NCBI GenBank assembly: GCA_016873275.1
Contig: VGXO01000021.1
Location: 1 to 45,055 of the forward strand
Length of the DNA stretch: 45,055 nucleotides
DNA from: Phycisphaerae bacterium
Lineage (GTDB): Bacteria > Planctomycetota > Phycisphaerae > Phycisphaerales > SM1A02
Direction of reading: 5' to 3'
This document shows positions 8,443 to 16,491 of the stretch, one piece after another; the stretch's first letter is position 1, and every line of letters starts with the position of its first letter. The position numbers and the translations under genes were made by a program. A model generated the notes under the pieces. The model saw nothing but the letters and a program-made list of their open reading frames with translations. It searched no databases and had not been told where the DNA came from.

Positions 8443-9180
8443 ATGCCGCGCCCCCTCCAAGTCCTGCTGATCGCGTCCGCGCTCGGAGGTCTCGCCCCGA
8501 GCACTCCCGCCGACGTCGTCTACGCGACCAGCGGTCCCTTCGGTGGTCCGTTCGGCGTCATCGGCTTCGACGTCTTCGCGCAGCAGTCCGTCGGCGTCCG
8601 CTTCGTGCCGACCCAGAACTACCGGCTCGACCGCATCAAGGTCTGGCTCATGGACAACTCCGGCGGCTCGCACCCCCTCGTCACGCTCGAGGTGCGGGCG
8701 GACCAGACCTCCGGCGGCATCAGCATCCCCTCGACGATCGTGCGGGAGTCATGGACCTTTCCCATCGCCGCGGTGGGATGGGTCCCGCAGCAGGAGACCG
8801 TGCAGTCGTCGGCCCGACCGATCCTCGAGGCGGGCGTGCGGACCTGGATCGTCGCGCGATCGCGATCCAGCGCCGGCATGAATCCCGTCTGGAACTGGGC
8901 GTCGCAAGGCGCCGGCTTCGTCGCCACGACGAACGGCTCGCCGGAGGCGTGGCAGCCCGGGGGGGTCGGCGCGGTCGTCTCGGTCGTCGTCGAAGGCACG
9001 CCTTGGTCGCCTCCGAGCCCCGACCTGAACGGCGACGGGGTCGTCGGCGGCGCGGACCTCACGATCCTCCTCGCCGCGTGGGGCGCGTGCCCGCCCACGG
9101 GCGACTGCGTCGCCGACCTTGTCGAGAACGGACAGGTCGATGGCGCCGACCTCGCGGCGCTCCTTGCGGCGTGGTCCTGA
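8443..9180 (+). CDS. Secreted protein with dockerin-like C-terminus
   Basis: This 245-residue exported protein has a signal peptide at residues 1-24 (MPRPLQVLLIASALGGLAPSTPA). The middle domain (about 25-185) is beta-rich and unrecognised; 'FVPTQNYRLDRIKVWLMDNSGG' suggests a jelly-roll-like carbohydrate-binding or structural fold, but I cannot name it. The C-terminus (about 190-245) is a planctomycete-type dockerin with two calcium-loop repeats: 'DLNGDGVVGGADLTILLAAWG' and 'VENGQVDGADLAALLAAWS'. The second loop is degenerate because 'DLVENGQ' lacks the DxNxDG pattern. By family knowledge such tails bind cohesin-like modules or calcium outside the cell. The gene converges with another dockerin gene 18 bp away. 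Confidence 0.88.
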   Translation: MPRPLQVLLIASALGGLAPSTPADVVYATSGPFGGPFGVIGFDVFAQQSVGVRFVPTQNYRLDRIKVWLMDNSGGSHPLVTLEVRADQTSGGISIPSTIVRESWTFPIAAVGWVPQQETVQSSARPILEAGVRTWIVARSRSSAGMNPVWNWASQGAGFVATTNGSPEAWQPGGVGAVVSVVVEGTPWSPPSPDLNGDGVVGGADLTILLAAWGACPPTGDCVADLVENGQVDGADLAALLAAWS

Positions 9181-9301
9181 GCGAGAAGGTCCCGGCGATC
9201 AGCCCCAGTTCGAGAGCAGGATCGCCAGGTCCGCGCCGTTCACCTCGCCATCGTCGTTGAGGTCCGCCGGGCAGTCGCCCTTGGGCGGGCACGCGCCCCA
9301 C
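9078..9301. repeat. Inverted repeat formed by two convergent dockerin genes
   Basis: Bases 9078-9108 and the reverse complement of 9271-9301 agree at 30 of 31 positions (one C/A difference, the Thr/Lys of AWGACPP-T/K-GDC). The arms are 162 bp apart, each inside the coding sequence of one dockerin. Weaker similarity extends through both dockerin domains. Confidence 0.85.
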
Positions 9302-10761
9302 GCCGACAGCAGGATGCTCAGGTCGGCGCCGTTGACCTCGCCGTCGTTGTTGAGGTCGCCCGGGATCGCCTCGACCCCGAGGGTGCCGTCCGAGCGGATG
9401 TTCTGACCCTGGATGTCCGCGGCGCCGGTCGCGCCGTCCTGCCAGACCGAGAGGATGGTGCCGGAGGAGATCACCTCGGCGTCGATCCTCGACTTGGTCG
9501 AGGGCGTGGAGGAGACGGTCAGGTTGCTGCCCCACGCCTGCGAGGCATCGGCGTTTCGCGCCGAGGAGAAGATCTGCTGACCGTTCGGACCACCCTGCAC
9601 CCACATCGCCGTCGCCCCCCCGGTCCGCGGCAGGCAGCGGATCGACTGGATGTCGTTCGCGCCGATCGGCACCAGCACCAGACCGCCGTCGCCCCACGCC
9701 CGCGTGCTGCCGACGAAGCGCTGCCCGTAGAGCGCCTGCTGCGACTGGCTCGAGTTGCGCTCGTTCCAGAAGCAGTAGATGTCGCCGCTCGCCGGATCGA
9801 GGATCGCGGCGGGATCGAAGCGGAGGCGTCCGGGATCCGTCGCGACCGCGATGCCGTTCGCGGGGTACTGCTGGGTGCCGTCGGCGAGGACCCGCTGCAC
9901 GAAGGACTGCTGGGTCGTCGCGTACCACGCGAAGAGCGCGCCTCCCGAGCCATCCGAGGTGAAGGGGGGGAAGTTGCCGAACTGGAGGGAGCCCCCGTTG
10001 TAGATCGTGATCGGCGACGCGCCCCAGAGCGGGTTGCCGTCGGCGTCGAGCTTCTGCGCGTAGAGATGCCGCGGCGTGCTGAAGCTCCCCTGCCTGATCA
10101 TCGAGACGACCACCTGTCCCTCGGCGCCGGGGGCGTCCGACGCCTGCAGGTCGCCGATCGCGACCGAGAGCCCACCGGGACCCTGCAGCGAGCGAGACCA
10201 GAGGACCGTTCCCTCGGGAGAGAGCTTGCGGACCTGCACCGCGTTCAGCTGGAACCACGCGACCACGATGTTGCCGTCGGAGGTCCCGACGATCTTCTCC
10301 TGCCCGACGAAGTCCGAGGTGTTGGTGAGGACGAGTCCGGTCCCCCACGCGGGCACGCCCGAGGGCGAGACGCGGTTCGCCCCGATCTGGATGCCGCCGG
10401 AGCGGGTGTCGCGATAGGCGACCAGTCCCCAGCCCTCCGTGTCCACGCCGATGCCGTAGTCCTGGGTCGAGCTGAAGGTCAGGTCGGCAAGCAGCAGCCC
10501 GTTGGATCCCCACTGCGGGACGCCCGCCGCGTCGAGCCGCTGGAGGCGGACGTCGTAGCCGCCGAGCTCGTTGTCGAACCAGCTGACGTAGCAGCCGCCG
10601 TCCGAGGTCACGGCGATCTTCGGCTGGACCTGCTCGCCCGGGCGCGAGGCGATGACGAGGTTCGCCGCGGCGGTCGAGGACCACTGGGCGAACACCGGAG
10701 TCCCGTCCAGCATCAGAAGGGCAAGCGAGGACAGGATGATCGGCGAGGTGGATCGGGTCAT
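9199..10761 (-). CDS. Secreted beta-propeller-like protein with dockerin tail
   Basis: This 520-residue protein starts at ATG 10761, supported by GGAG (10772-10769) seven bases upstream and a signal peptide (MTRSTSPIILSSLALLMLDGTPVFA). The body repeats a pattern of 'GG.YVSWFDN', 'GNIVVAWFQ', 'GALFAWYAT', 'GDIYCFWNE' and 'GGATAMWVQ', spaced about 50-60 residues, as in secreted beta-propeller proteins. The C-terminal dockerin has two well-kept calcium loops, 'DLNNDGEVNGADLSILLSAWG' and 'DLNDDGEVNGADLAILLSNWG'. It is probably cell-surface or secreted. The dockerin DNA is almost identical over 31 bp to that of the convergent neighbour. Confidence 0.9.
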   Translation of the reverse strand: MTRSTSPIILSSLALLMLDGTPVFAQWSSTAAANLVIASRPGEQVQPKIAVTSDGGCYVSWFDNELGGYDVRLQRLDAAGVPQWGSNGLLLADLTFSSTQDYGIGVDTEGWGLVAYRDTRSGGIQIGANRVSPSGVPAWGTGLVLTNTSDFVGQEKIVGTSDGNIVVAWFQLNAVQVRKLSPEGTVLWSRSLQGPGGLSVAIGDLQASDAPGAEGQVVVSMIRQGSFSTPRHLYAQKLDADGNPLWGASPITIYNGGSLQFGNFPPFTSDGSGGALFAWYATTQQSFVQRVLADGTQQYPANGIAVATDPGRLRFDPAAILDPASGDIYCFWNERNSSQSQQALYGQRFVGSTRAWGDGGLVLVPIGANDIQSIRCLPRTGGATAMWVQGGPNGQQIFSSARNADASQAWGSNLTVSSTPSTKSRIDAEVISSGTILSVWQDGATGAADIQGQNIRSDGTLGVEAIPGDLNNDGEVNGADLSILLSAWGACPPKGDCPADLNDDGEVNGADLAILLSNWG

Positions 10762-11062
10762 GGCGCGACTCCGGGCGTGGAAGGTTCGAGGCGTCCGAAC
10801 GAACATAGTCCCGCCGCCGACCCTGCCCACCTCAAATGCGGACGCAGGTTCACTTTCGTGAGGTTCGAGGGGACCCAGCGTCAACTGCTGCGGCAGGTCG
10901 GATTCAACCACCATGCCGTCCGGGAACTGGTCCGACGGCTCCCGCTGGCTCCTCCGGCGATCTCTTCCCCGCGGACCGAATCGACCTCAGCGGTCGCCGC
11001 ACGATCGCCGAAGTACCGCATGCAGGTGGTCGCCGGGGTCGCCCCCGGAGCCCCCAACCCCG
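10762..11062. other. 301-bp divergent intergenic region
   Basis: The region separates the minus-strand propeller-dockerin gene from the plus-strand SLC13 transporter. It contains the TATGTT box and GGAG site of the minus gene. On the plus side there is no clear -10; a GGAG lies about 14 nt before ATG 11063. A plus-strand open stretch beginning at GTG 10858 reads 'RFEGTQRQLLRQVGFNHHAV', which looks mildly protein-like but runs out into low-complexity sequence. It may be chance or a gene remnant. Local sequence is a little less GC-rich than the flanks. Confidence 0.5.
10802..10807 (-). promoter_or_regulatory. Candidate -10 box for the propeller-dockerin gene
   Basis: Minus-strand TATGTT (10807-10802) would start transcription near 10795 and leave a leader of about 34 nt with a GGAG ribosome site. 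This gene is therefore conventionally led, unlike the leaderless set. No clear -35 at 16-18 bp. Confidence 0.35.
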
Positions 11063-12865
11063 ATGTCGCTCGAGATCCTCATTGTCCTGGCGGTGGTGCT
11101 CGGGGTGCTCGGCACCCTGATGCTCACCCGCATCTCGGCGGACGGCGTGATGCTCGGCGCGCTCGCGGTGCTCGCCGTGGCGCCGGTGGCGACGAGCGAT
11201 GGCTGGCGCCTCGGAGTCATCTCCGCGGATGAGGCGCTCAAGGGCTTCGGGAACTCGGGTCTGCTCACCGTCGCGGCGCTCTTCGTGATCGTGACGGGAC
11301 TTCGCGAGACCGGCGCGGTCGACGTGCTGGGACGTTCGCTGCTCGGCGGACCGAGGACGGTCCGCGGGGCGATCGCGCGGATGTTCCTCCCCGTCTGCGG
11401 GCTCAGCGCGTTCCTCAACAACACGCCGCTCGTCGCGATCCTCATCCCGGCGGTGGGCGACCTCGCGAGACGCTGCGGCGTCACGCCCTCCAAGCTCCTC
11501 ATCCCGCTCAGCTTCGCGGCGATCCTTGGGGGGACAATCACCTTGATCGGCACGAGCACCAACCTGCTCGTCGTCGGGCTCATGGCGTCGCAGACGAACC
11601 TTCCGCCGCTTGGCATCTTCGACATCGCGTGGATCGGGATCCCGGTCGCGCTGGTCGGCGGGCTGTACCTCGTCGTGGTCGGACCGTGGCTTCTTCCGGA
11701 GCGACGGGGCGCCGCGGAGGCGTTCGAGGACTCGCGGCAGTTCACCGCGGAGCTTCTCGTCCCGGAGGGCAGCCCGCTGCACGGGCTCTCGATCGCGGAG
11801 GCGTCTCTTCGACAGCTGCCGCAGGTGTTCGTGGTCGAGCTCGAGCGGGCGGGCGAGATCATGCCCGCGTCGCCGGATCTCCGGCTCCGATCGGGCGATC
11901 GACTGGTGTTCGTGGGCGCCGTCGAGGCGATCCGCGACCTGCAGCAGCTCCGTGGACTCTCGCCCGTGGACGATCAGGTGTTCAAGGTCCATGCTCCGCG
12001 GCATCGCCGGCGGTTGTACGAGGCGGTGGTCGGCGCGAGCGGTCCGCTCGTCGGCCGGACCATCAAGGAGGCGAGCTTCCGCACGACCTACGACGCGGCG
12101 GTCATCGCCGTCGCGCGACAAGGGTCTCGCGTCCCCGGTCGAATCGGCGACATCAGGATGAGGGCGGGAGACACGCTGCTCGTCGAGGGCGCCAGACAGT
12201 TCGACCTCGAGCACCGCGGCGACTTCCTCCTGATCCGAGGACTCGAGGATTCCACCCCTCGCCGGCACGACAAGTCCTCGATCGCGATCTCGCTCACCGT
12301 CGGCATGGTGCTCGCGGCGGCGACCGAGGCGATGTCGATGCTGCAGGCGTCGCTCGCGGCGGGCGTCCTCATGGTGCTCACCCGCTGCTGCAGCATCCAG
12401 AGCGCCCGGGAGGGCATGAACTGGTCGCTGCTGCTGACGATCGGCGCGGCGATCGGGCTTGGACGGGCGCTCGAGGTCTCGGGCGCAGCGGAGCTGATCG
12501 GCGGCGGACTGGTCGGCGCCGCGGGAAGCAACCCCTGGCTCGTCCTCGCGGCGGTCTACCTCGCCACCATGCTGCTGACGGAGGTGGTCACGAACAACGC
12601 CGCCGCGGCGATCGTCTTCGCCTTCGCGCAGGCGACCGCCGCCGCCCTCGGCGTCAGCTTCCTGCCATTCGCGGTGGTCATCATGTTCGCGGCGTCAGCG
12701 TGCTTCTCCTCGCCGATCGGCTACCAGACGAACCTCATGGTCATGGGTCCCGGCGGCTACCGCTTCGGCGACTACCTTCGGATCGGGATCCCGCTGAACC
12801 TGCTCGTGGGGGTCGTGACGGTCCTCGTGACGCCGCTCGTCTTCCCCTTCCAACCGGCTCCCTAG
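11063..12865 (+). CDS. SLC13/DASS-type permease with two RCK_C (TrkA-C) domains
   Basis: This 600-residue inner-membrane transporter has an N-terminal half with about five or six membrane helices that carries the family hallmark 'SAFLNNTPLVA' (115-125) and 'GTSTNLLVVG' (163-172). Two cytoplasmic RCK_C/TrkA-C domains follow (about 230-296 and 315-382). The C-terminal helices carry the second signature 'EVVTNNAAAAIVFAFA' and 'SPIGYQTNLMVMGPGGY'. Members of this divergent-anion:Na+ symporter group move sulfate, dicarboxylates or similar anions; the RCK_C pair points to ligand gating. Start ATG 11063 begins directly at the first helix (MSLEILIVLAVVLG). Sulfate uptake would suit the sulfotransferase and DUF1501 neighbours, but that is speculative. 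Confidence 0.92.
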   Translation: MSLEILIVLAVVLGVLGTLMLTRISADGVMLGALAVLAVAPVATSDGWRLGVISADEALKGFGNSGLLTVAALFVIVTGLRETGAVDVLGRSLLGGPRTVRGAIARMFLPVCGLSAFLNNTPLVAILIPAVGDLARRCGVTPSKLLIPLSFAAILGGTITLIGTSTNLLVVGLMASQTNLPPLGIFDIAWIGIPVALVGGLYLVVVGPWLLPERRGAAEAFEDSRQFTAELLVPEGSPLHGLSIAEASLRQLPQVFVVELERAGEIMPASPDLRLRSGDRLVFVGAVEAIRDLQQLRGLSPVDDQVFKVHAPRHRRRLYEAVVGASGPLVGRTIKEASFRTTYDAAVIAVARQGSRVPGRIGDIRMRAGDTLLVEGARQFDLEHRGDFLLIRGLEDSTPRRHDKSSIAISLTVGMVLAAATEAMSMLQASLAAGVLMVLTRCCSIQSAREGMNWSLLLTIGAAIGLGRALEVSGAAELIGGGLVGAAGSNPWLVLAAVYLATMLLTEVVTNNAAAAIVFAFAQATAAALGVSFLPFAVVIMFAASACFSSPIGYQTNLMVMGPGGYRFGDYLRIGIPLNLLVGVVTVLVTPLVFPFQPAP

Positions 12866-13081
12866 TTCCCCGAGGCGTCGAGAACGGGGTGGATCGCGGG
12901 TCGCGGGCGGCGAGGAACCCGGGAGGATCTCCGGCGGGATGCGACCTCGAACCGCGCCTGGAGACCCGGTCGCGATCGGGAGGTCGCACTCCGGACCGCC
13001 GGAAGCGCCCTAACTCTGTTCAGTCGAAGGGACAACGATCCGATATCTCCCCCGAGTCCCCTTCCCGCCCTCGAGAACGTG

Positions 13082-13885
13082 ATGCAGACTCCCGCCGACA
13101 TTCCAGTCTTCGTGCTGTGTGGTGGTCTTGGAACGAGGCTCCGAGAGCAGACGGACGTCCGTCCCAAGCCCATGGTCGAGATCGGCGGTCGACCAATCCT
13201 GTGGCACATCATGCGGACCTATGCGAGTCATGGGTTCCGCCGCTTCGTCCTCTGCCTCGGCTACAAGGCCGAGGTCGTCAAGCGCTACTTCCTCGAGTAC
13301 TCGACCCTCAGCAGCGACTTCTCCGTGGACCTCGCTCCCGGCGGTCGCTCCGCCGCGACGATCCACCGCAGCGACCGCGTCGAGGACTGGCACGTGACCC
13401 TGGCGGACACCGGCGAGGCGACCATGACCGGCGCCCGAATCGCCCGCGCCGCCCGCCGGTATCTCGGGGACTCCGCCCACTTCGCGGTCACCTACGGCGA
13501 CGGCGTGACCGACGCGGACTTGTCCGCGGAGCTCAAGTTCCACCTCGCTCACGGCCGGACCGGCACGGTCCTCGGGATCAACCCGCCCTCGCGCTTCGGC
13601 GAGCTGGTGCTCGACGGGGACCGCGTGCGGAGCTTCGAGGAGAAGCCGGACCTCCGGAACTCGTGGGTCAACGGCGGCTACTTCCTCTTCCGCCGCGAGT
13701 TCCTCTCCTACCTCGGCGAGGACGAGTCGTGCGTGCTCGAGCGCGACCCGCTCGTCAAGCTCGCCAAGGACGGTGGTCTCGCGATCATGCGGCACTCGGG
13801 GTACTGGGCGTGCATGGACACCCAGCGCGACTACGAGCAGCTCAACCAGTCGTGGGCGTCCGGTCGGGCGCCCTGGAAGGTCTGA
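13082..13885 (+). CDS. rfbF: Glucose-1-phosphate cytidylyltransferase
   Basis: This 267-residue nucleotidyltransferase, near the usual length of 257-265, makes CDP-glucose from CTP and glucose 1-phosphate. The signature is 'GGLGTRLREQTDVRPKPMVE' at 14-33, with 'GDGVTDADL' as the metal and sugar site and 'FEEKPDLRNSWVNGGYFLF' as the sugar-binding region. ATG 13082 is preferred over the adjacent GTG at 13079. It is the first gene of a five-gene co-directional cluster for nucleotide-sugar building and transfer. CDP-glucose normally feeds a CDP-glucose 4,6-dehydratase (RfbG), which is not recognisable here. The stop codon lies inside a duplicated 12-bp sequence (13875-13886 and 13889-13900). Confidence 0.92.
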   Translation: MQTPADIPVFVLCGGLGTRLREQTDVRPKPMVEIGGRPILWHIMRTYASHGFRRFVLCLGYKAEVVKRYFLEYSTLSSDFSVDLAPGGRSAATIHRSDRVEDWHVTLADTGEATMTGARIARAARRYLGDSAHFAVTYGDGVTDADLSAELKFHLAHGRTGTVLGINPPSRFGELVLDGDRVRSFEEKPDLRNSWVNGGYFLFRREFLSYLGEDESCVLERDPLVKLAKDGGLAIMRHSGYWACMDTQRDYEQLNQSWASGRAPWKV

Positions 13886-13900
13886 ACCGGAAGGTCTGAA
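13875..13900 (+). repeat. 12-bp direct repeat across the rfbF stop codon
   Basis: GGAAGGTCTGAA occurs at 13875-13886 and again at 13889-13900 with a 14-bp period. The first copy contains the TGA of rfbF. This looks like a recent small tandem duplication. Confidence 0.7.
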
Positions 13901-13928
13901 TCGGGCTCACCGCCCGCAGGAGTCCCTC

Positions 13929-14936
13929 ATGAAGGTCTTCGTCACCGGTCATCGCGGCTACATCGGCGTGCATCTGGTCGACCTGCTCCGGGCCGCCGGG
14001 CACCAGGTCACCGGCTGCGACCTCGGTCTCTTCGACGGCTGCGAGTGGGAGACGCCGGTCAGACCTCAGCGAGAGCTGCGCAAGGACGTGCGGGACGTGA
14101 CCGAGCGCGACCTCGACGGCATCGACTGCGTCATGCACCTCGCGGCGATCTCCAACGACCCGATGGGCAACGTGAATCCGGAGATCACCCACTCGATCAA
14201 CCGCGACGGCTCGGTGCACCTCGCCCGCATGGCGAAGGCGGCGGGCGCCGGACGCTTCCTTTTCGCGGGAAGCTGCTCGGTCTACGGCGCCGGTCAGAAG
14301 CTCGACCTCGAGGAAGGCGATCCCCTCAATCCGCTCACCGCCTACGCGCAGTCGAAGATCGAGTCCGAGGCGCTGATCGGCGAGCTGGCGGACGCGGGCT
14401 TTACCCCCGCCTACCTGCGGAACGCGACCGCCTACGGGCACTCGCCGATGCTCCGCATCGACCTCGTGGTCAACAACCTGCTTGGCTCGGCGCTCGCCTA
14501 CGGCGAGATCCGCATCCAGAGCGACGGTACCCCCTGGCGTCCGTTGATCCACTGCCGCGACATCGCCCGTGCCTTCGTGGCGTTCATGAACGCCCCCAAG
14601 GACCGGATCCACAATCGCGCGATCAACGTCGGCGGCAACTCCGAGAACTACCAGGTCCGCGACGTCGCGACCCAGGTGGAGCGTCTCGTGCCGAGCGCCA
14701 AGATCTCCTTCACCGGCGAGGTCGGCAACGACCCCCGCAACTACCGGGTCAAGTTCGACCTGCTCAACCGACTGCTTCCGGACTTCAAGCTGCAGTACAC
14801 CCTCGCGAGCGGCATGGACGAGCTGCATCGCGCGATGGTGGATCACCGCTTCGGCAAGGCGGACTTCGAGGGCGAGCAGTTCGTCCGGCTGCGGACGCTC
14901 AAGAAGCGGCTCGACCGCATCGGCGTCGGCGTCTGA
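13929..14936 (+). CDS. Extended SDR: NAD-dependent nucleotide-sugar epimerase/dehydratase
   Basis: This 335-residue protein starts at ATG 13929 with AGGAG (13918-13922) as ribosome site. The N-terminal Rossmann motif is TGHRGYIG (5-12, GxxGxxG type). The substrate-side Ser is in 'AGSCSVYG', and the catalytic YxxxK is 'YAQSK'. This places it in the extended short-chain dehydrogenase/reductase family acting on nucleotide sugars, such as epimerases, 4,6-dehydratases and 4-reductases. Its position directly after rfbF suggests a CDP-linked substrate. The exact reaction cannot be read from sequence; it could stand in for the missing 4,6-dehydratase. Confidence 0.9.
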   Translation: MKVFVTGHRGYIGVHLVDLLRAAGHQVTGCDLGLFDGCEWETPVRPQRELRKDVRDVTERDLDGIDCVMHLAAISNDPMGNVNPEITHSINRDGSVHLARMAKAAGAGRFLFAGSCSVYGAGQKLDLEEGDPLNPLTAYAQSKIESEALIGELADAGFTPAYLRNATAYGHSPMLRIDLVVNNLLGSALAYGEIRIQSDGTPWRPLIHCRDIARAFVAFMNAPKDRIHNRAINVGGNSENYQVRDVATQVERLVPSAKISFTGEVGNDPRNYRVKFDLLNRLLPDFKLQYTLASGMDELHRAMVDHRFGKADFEGEQFVRLRTLKKRLDRIGVGV

Positions 14937-14956
14937 GGAGTCCCCGAGGAGCCCCC

Positions 14957-15532
14957 ATGAAGTTCAATCCCACTCCGCTCGCCGGCGCCTTCGTGATCGA
15001 CCTCGAGAAGCGCGGCGACGACCGCGGCTTCTTCGCGAGGGCGTTCTGCACCCGCGAGTTCGTCCAGGCGGGACTCATCCCTGCCTTCGTGCAGGTGAAC
15101 AACTCCTCCTCCGCGTCGCGCGGGACGCTGCGGGGCATGCACTACCAGCTCGCGCCGCACGCCGAGACCAAGGTCGTGCGGTGCATCCGCGGCTCGCTGT
15201 GGGACGTGATCCTCGACCTTCGTGCGGAGTCGCCGACCTTCGGCCGCTGGTTTGGCGCGGAGCTCTCCGCGGAGAACCGGCGGATGATGTACGTGCCGAA
15301 GGGATTCGCCCACGGGTTCGTGACGCTGACCGACGACACGGAGGCGTTCTACTTCGTCGATGAGTTCTACGCCCCGCAGCATGAGCGAGGCGTGCGGTGG
15401 AACGACCCGCGCTTCGCAATCCAGTGGCCGACGACGCCGACCACGATCTCCGACAAGGACCGCGCCCACCCCGACTTCGACCCGGCGCACCATCTCGGGC
15501 AGGGCGCGGCGATGCGCGAGGTCGGCGCGTGA
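14957..15532 (+). CDS. dTDP-4-dehydrorhamnose 3,5-epimerase family protein (RfbC-like)
   Basis: This 191-residue protein matches the usual RfbC length and fold. It keeps the catalytic histidine in 'RGTLRGMHYQ' and the aspartate in 'WNDPRFAIQWP'; an aromatic-rich 'EAFYFVDEFYAP' segment supplies the tyrosine region. All key residues appear present, so it should epimerise a 4-keto-6-deoxy nucleotide sugar. In this cluster the donor may be CDP-linked rather than dTDP-linked, because the only nucleotidyltransferase is RfbF-type. The stop TGA overlaps the GTG start of the next gene in a GTGA, implying translational coupling. Confidence 0.9.
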   Translation: MKFNPTPLAGAFVIDLEKRGDDRGFFARAFCTREFVQAGLIPAFVQVNNSSSASRGTLRGMHYQLAPHAETKVVRCIRGSLWDVILDLRAESPTFGRWFGAELSAENRRMMYVPKGFAHGFVTLTDDTEAFYFVDEFYAPQHERGVRWNDPRFAIQWPTTPTTISDKDRAHPDFDPAHHLGQGAAMREVGA

Positions 15533-16491
15533 AGATCCTCCTGACCGGCGCGACGTCGTTCACCGGAGCATGGTTCGCCAAGGCGCTGGGCGAGGCCGGG
15601 CACCAGGTCGTGATGCCGATCCGATCGGCGACGTCCGCCTACACGGGCGTCCGGGCCGCCCGCGTCCAGCAGTTGTCCCGCTGGGGTCGCCTCGTCGTCG
15701 CAGGAGAGTTCGGCTCGCCGGAGTTCATGACCTGGCTCGACTCCGAGCATGAATGGGACGTCCTCGCCCATCACGCCGCGCAGGTCGGCGACTACCGCCG
15801 TCCTGACTTCGACGTCCCCGGCGCGCTGGCCGCGAACACGCGGGAGATCGACCGGATCATGGGCGTGATGATGGATCGAGGCTGCCGCCGGATCGTGGTG
15901 ACGGGCAGCGTGTTCGAGCCTGGCGAGGGCGCCGGCTCCGACGGTCTGCCCGCCTTCAGTCCGTACGGGCTCTCCAAGGCGGTCACCTCGCAGGTCATCG
16001 CCTACTACGCCCGGCGACGTGGTCTCGAGTTCGGCAAGTTCGTGATCCCCAATCCGTTTGGTCCCTTGGAGGAGCCGCGGTTCGTCGCCTATCTGATGAA
16101 GAACTGGGCGAACGGCGCGACGCCTTCGGTGAACACGCCCGACTACGTGCGGGACAACATTCATGCGGACCTGCTTGCCGGCTGCTACCTCGCCTTCCTC
16201 GAGCGACGAGGCGCCCTCGCGAACGCGACGCGAATCTCCCCGAGTGGCTACGTCGAGAGCCAAGGTCGCTTCACCGAGCGGCTCGCCGAGGCGATGCGCC
16301 CGCGGCTTGGGCTTGCCTGCGCCGTCGCGCTCGCGACGCAGCGTGACTTCTCCGAGCCGATGATCCGACTCGGGACCGATCCGGCGAGGAGCCTCGTCCC
16401 CGAGTGGTCGGAGGACCGCGCCTGGGACCAGCTCGCGGCGCACTACCGCGAGGTGCTGGGAGTCGGCCGTCCCGTGGGGAGCAGCGCGTGA
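15529..16491 (+). CDS. Second extended SDR nucleotide-sugar reductase/epimerase
   Basis: This 320-residue protein starts at GTG 15529, overlapping the previous stop (GTGA). Residues 1-12 read MKILLTGATSFTG, a Rossmann NAD(P)-binding motif. The catalytic pair is in 'YGLSK' and the active Ser in 'VTGSVFEPG'. Compared with the first SDR it is more divergent, with a truncated substrate region and a C-terminal 'RDFSEPMIRLGTDPA'. It likely reduces the 4-keto group made by the earlier steps, in the manner of dTDP-4-dehydrorhamnose reductase, but this is inference. The next gene also starts in a GTGA overlap. Confidence 0.88.
   Translation: MKILLTGATSFTGAWFAKALGEAGHQVVMPIRSATSAYTGVRAARVQQLSRWGRLVVAGEFGSPEFMTWLDSEHEWDVLAHHAAQVGDYRRPDFDVPGALAANTREIDRIMGVMMDRGCRRIVVTGSVFEPGEGAGSDGLPAFSPYGLSKAVTSQVIAYYARRRGLEFGKFVIPNPFGPLEEPRFVAYLMKNWANGATPSVNTPDYVRDNIHADLLAGCYLAFLERRGALANATRISPSGYVESQGRFTERLAEAMRPRLGLACAVALATQRDFSEPMIRLGTDPARSLVPEWSEDRAWDQLAAHYREVLGVGRPVGSSA

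Noticed and set aside
8443-8673. Upstream start of the hybrid kinase at 8673
   Set aside because: It would run antisense through the start of the dockerin gene; ATG 8325 has a -10 box and fits the domain structure.
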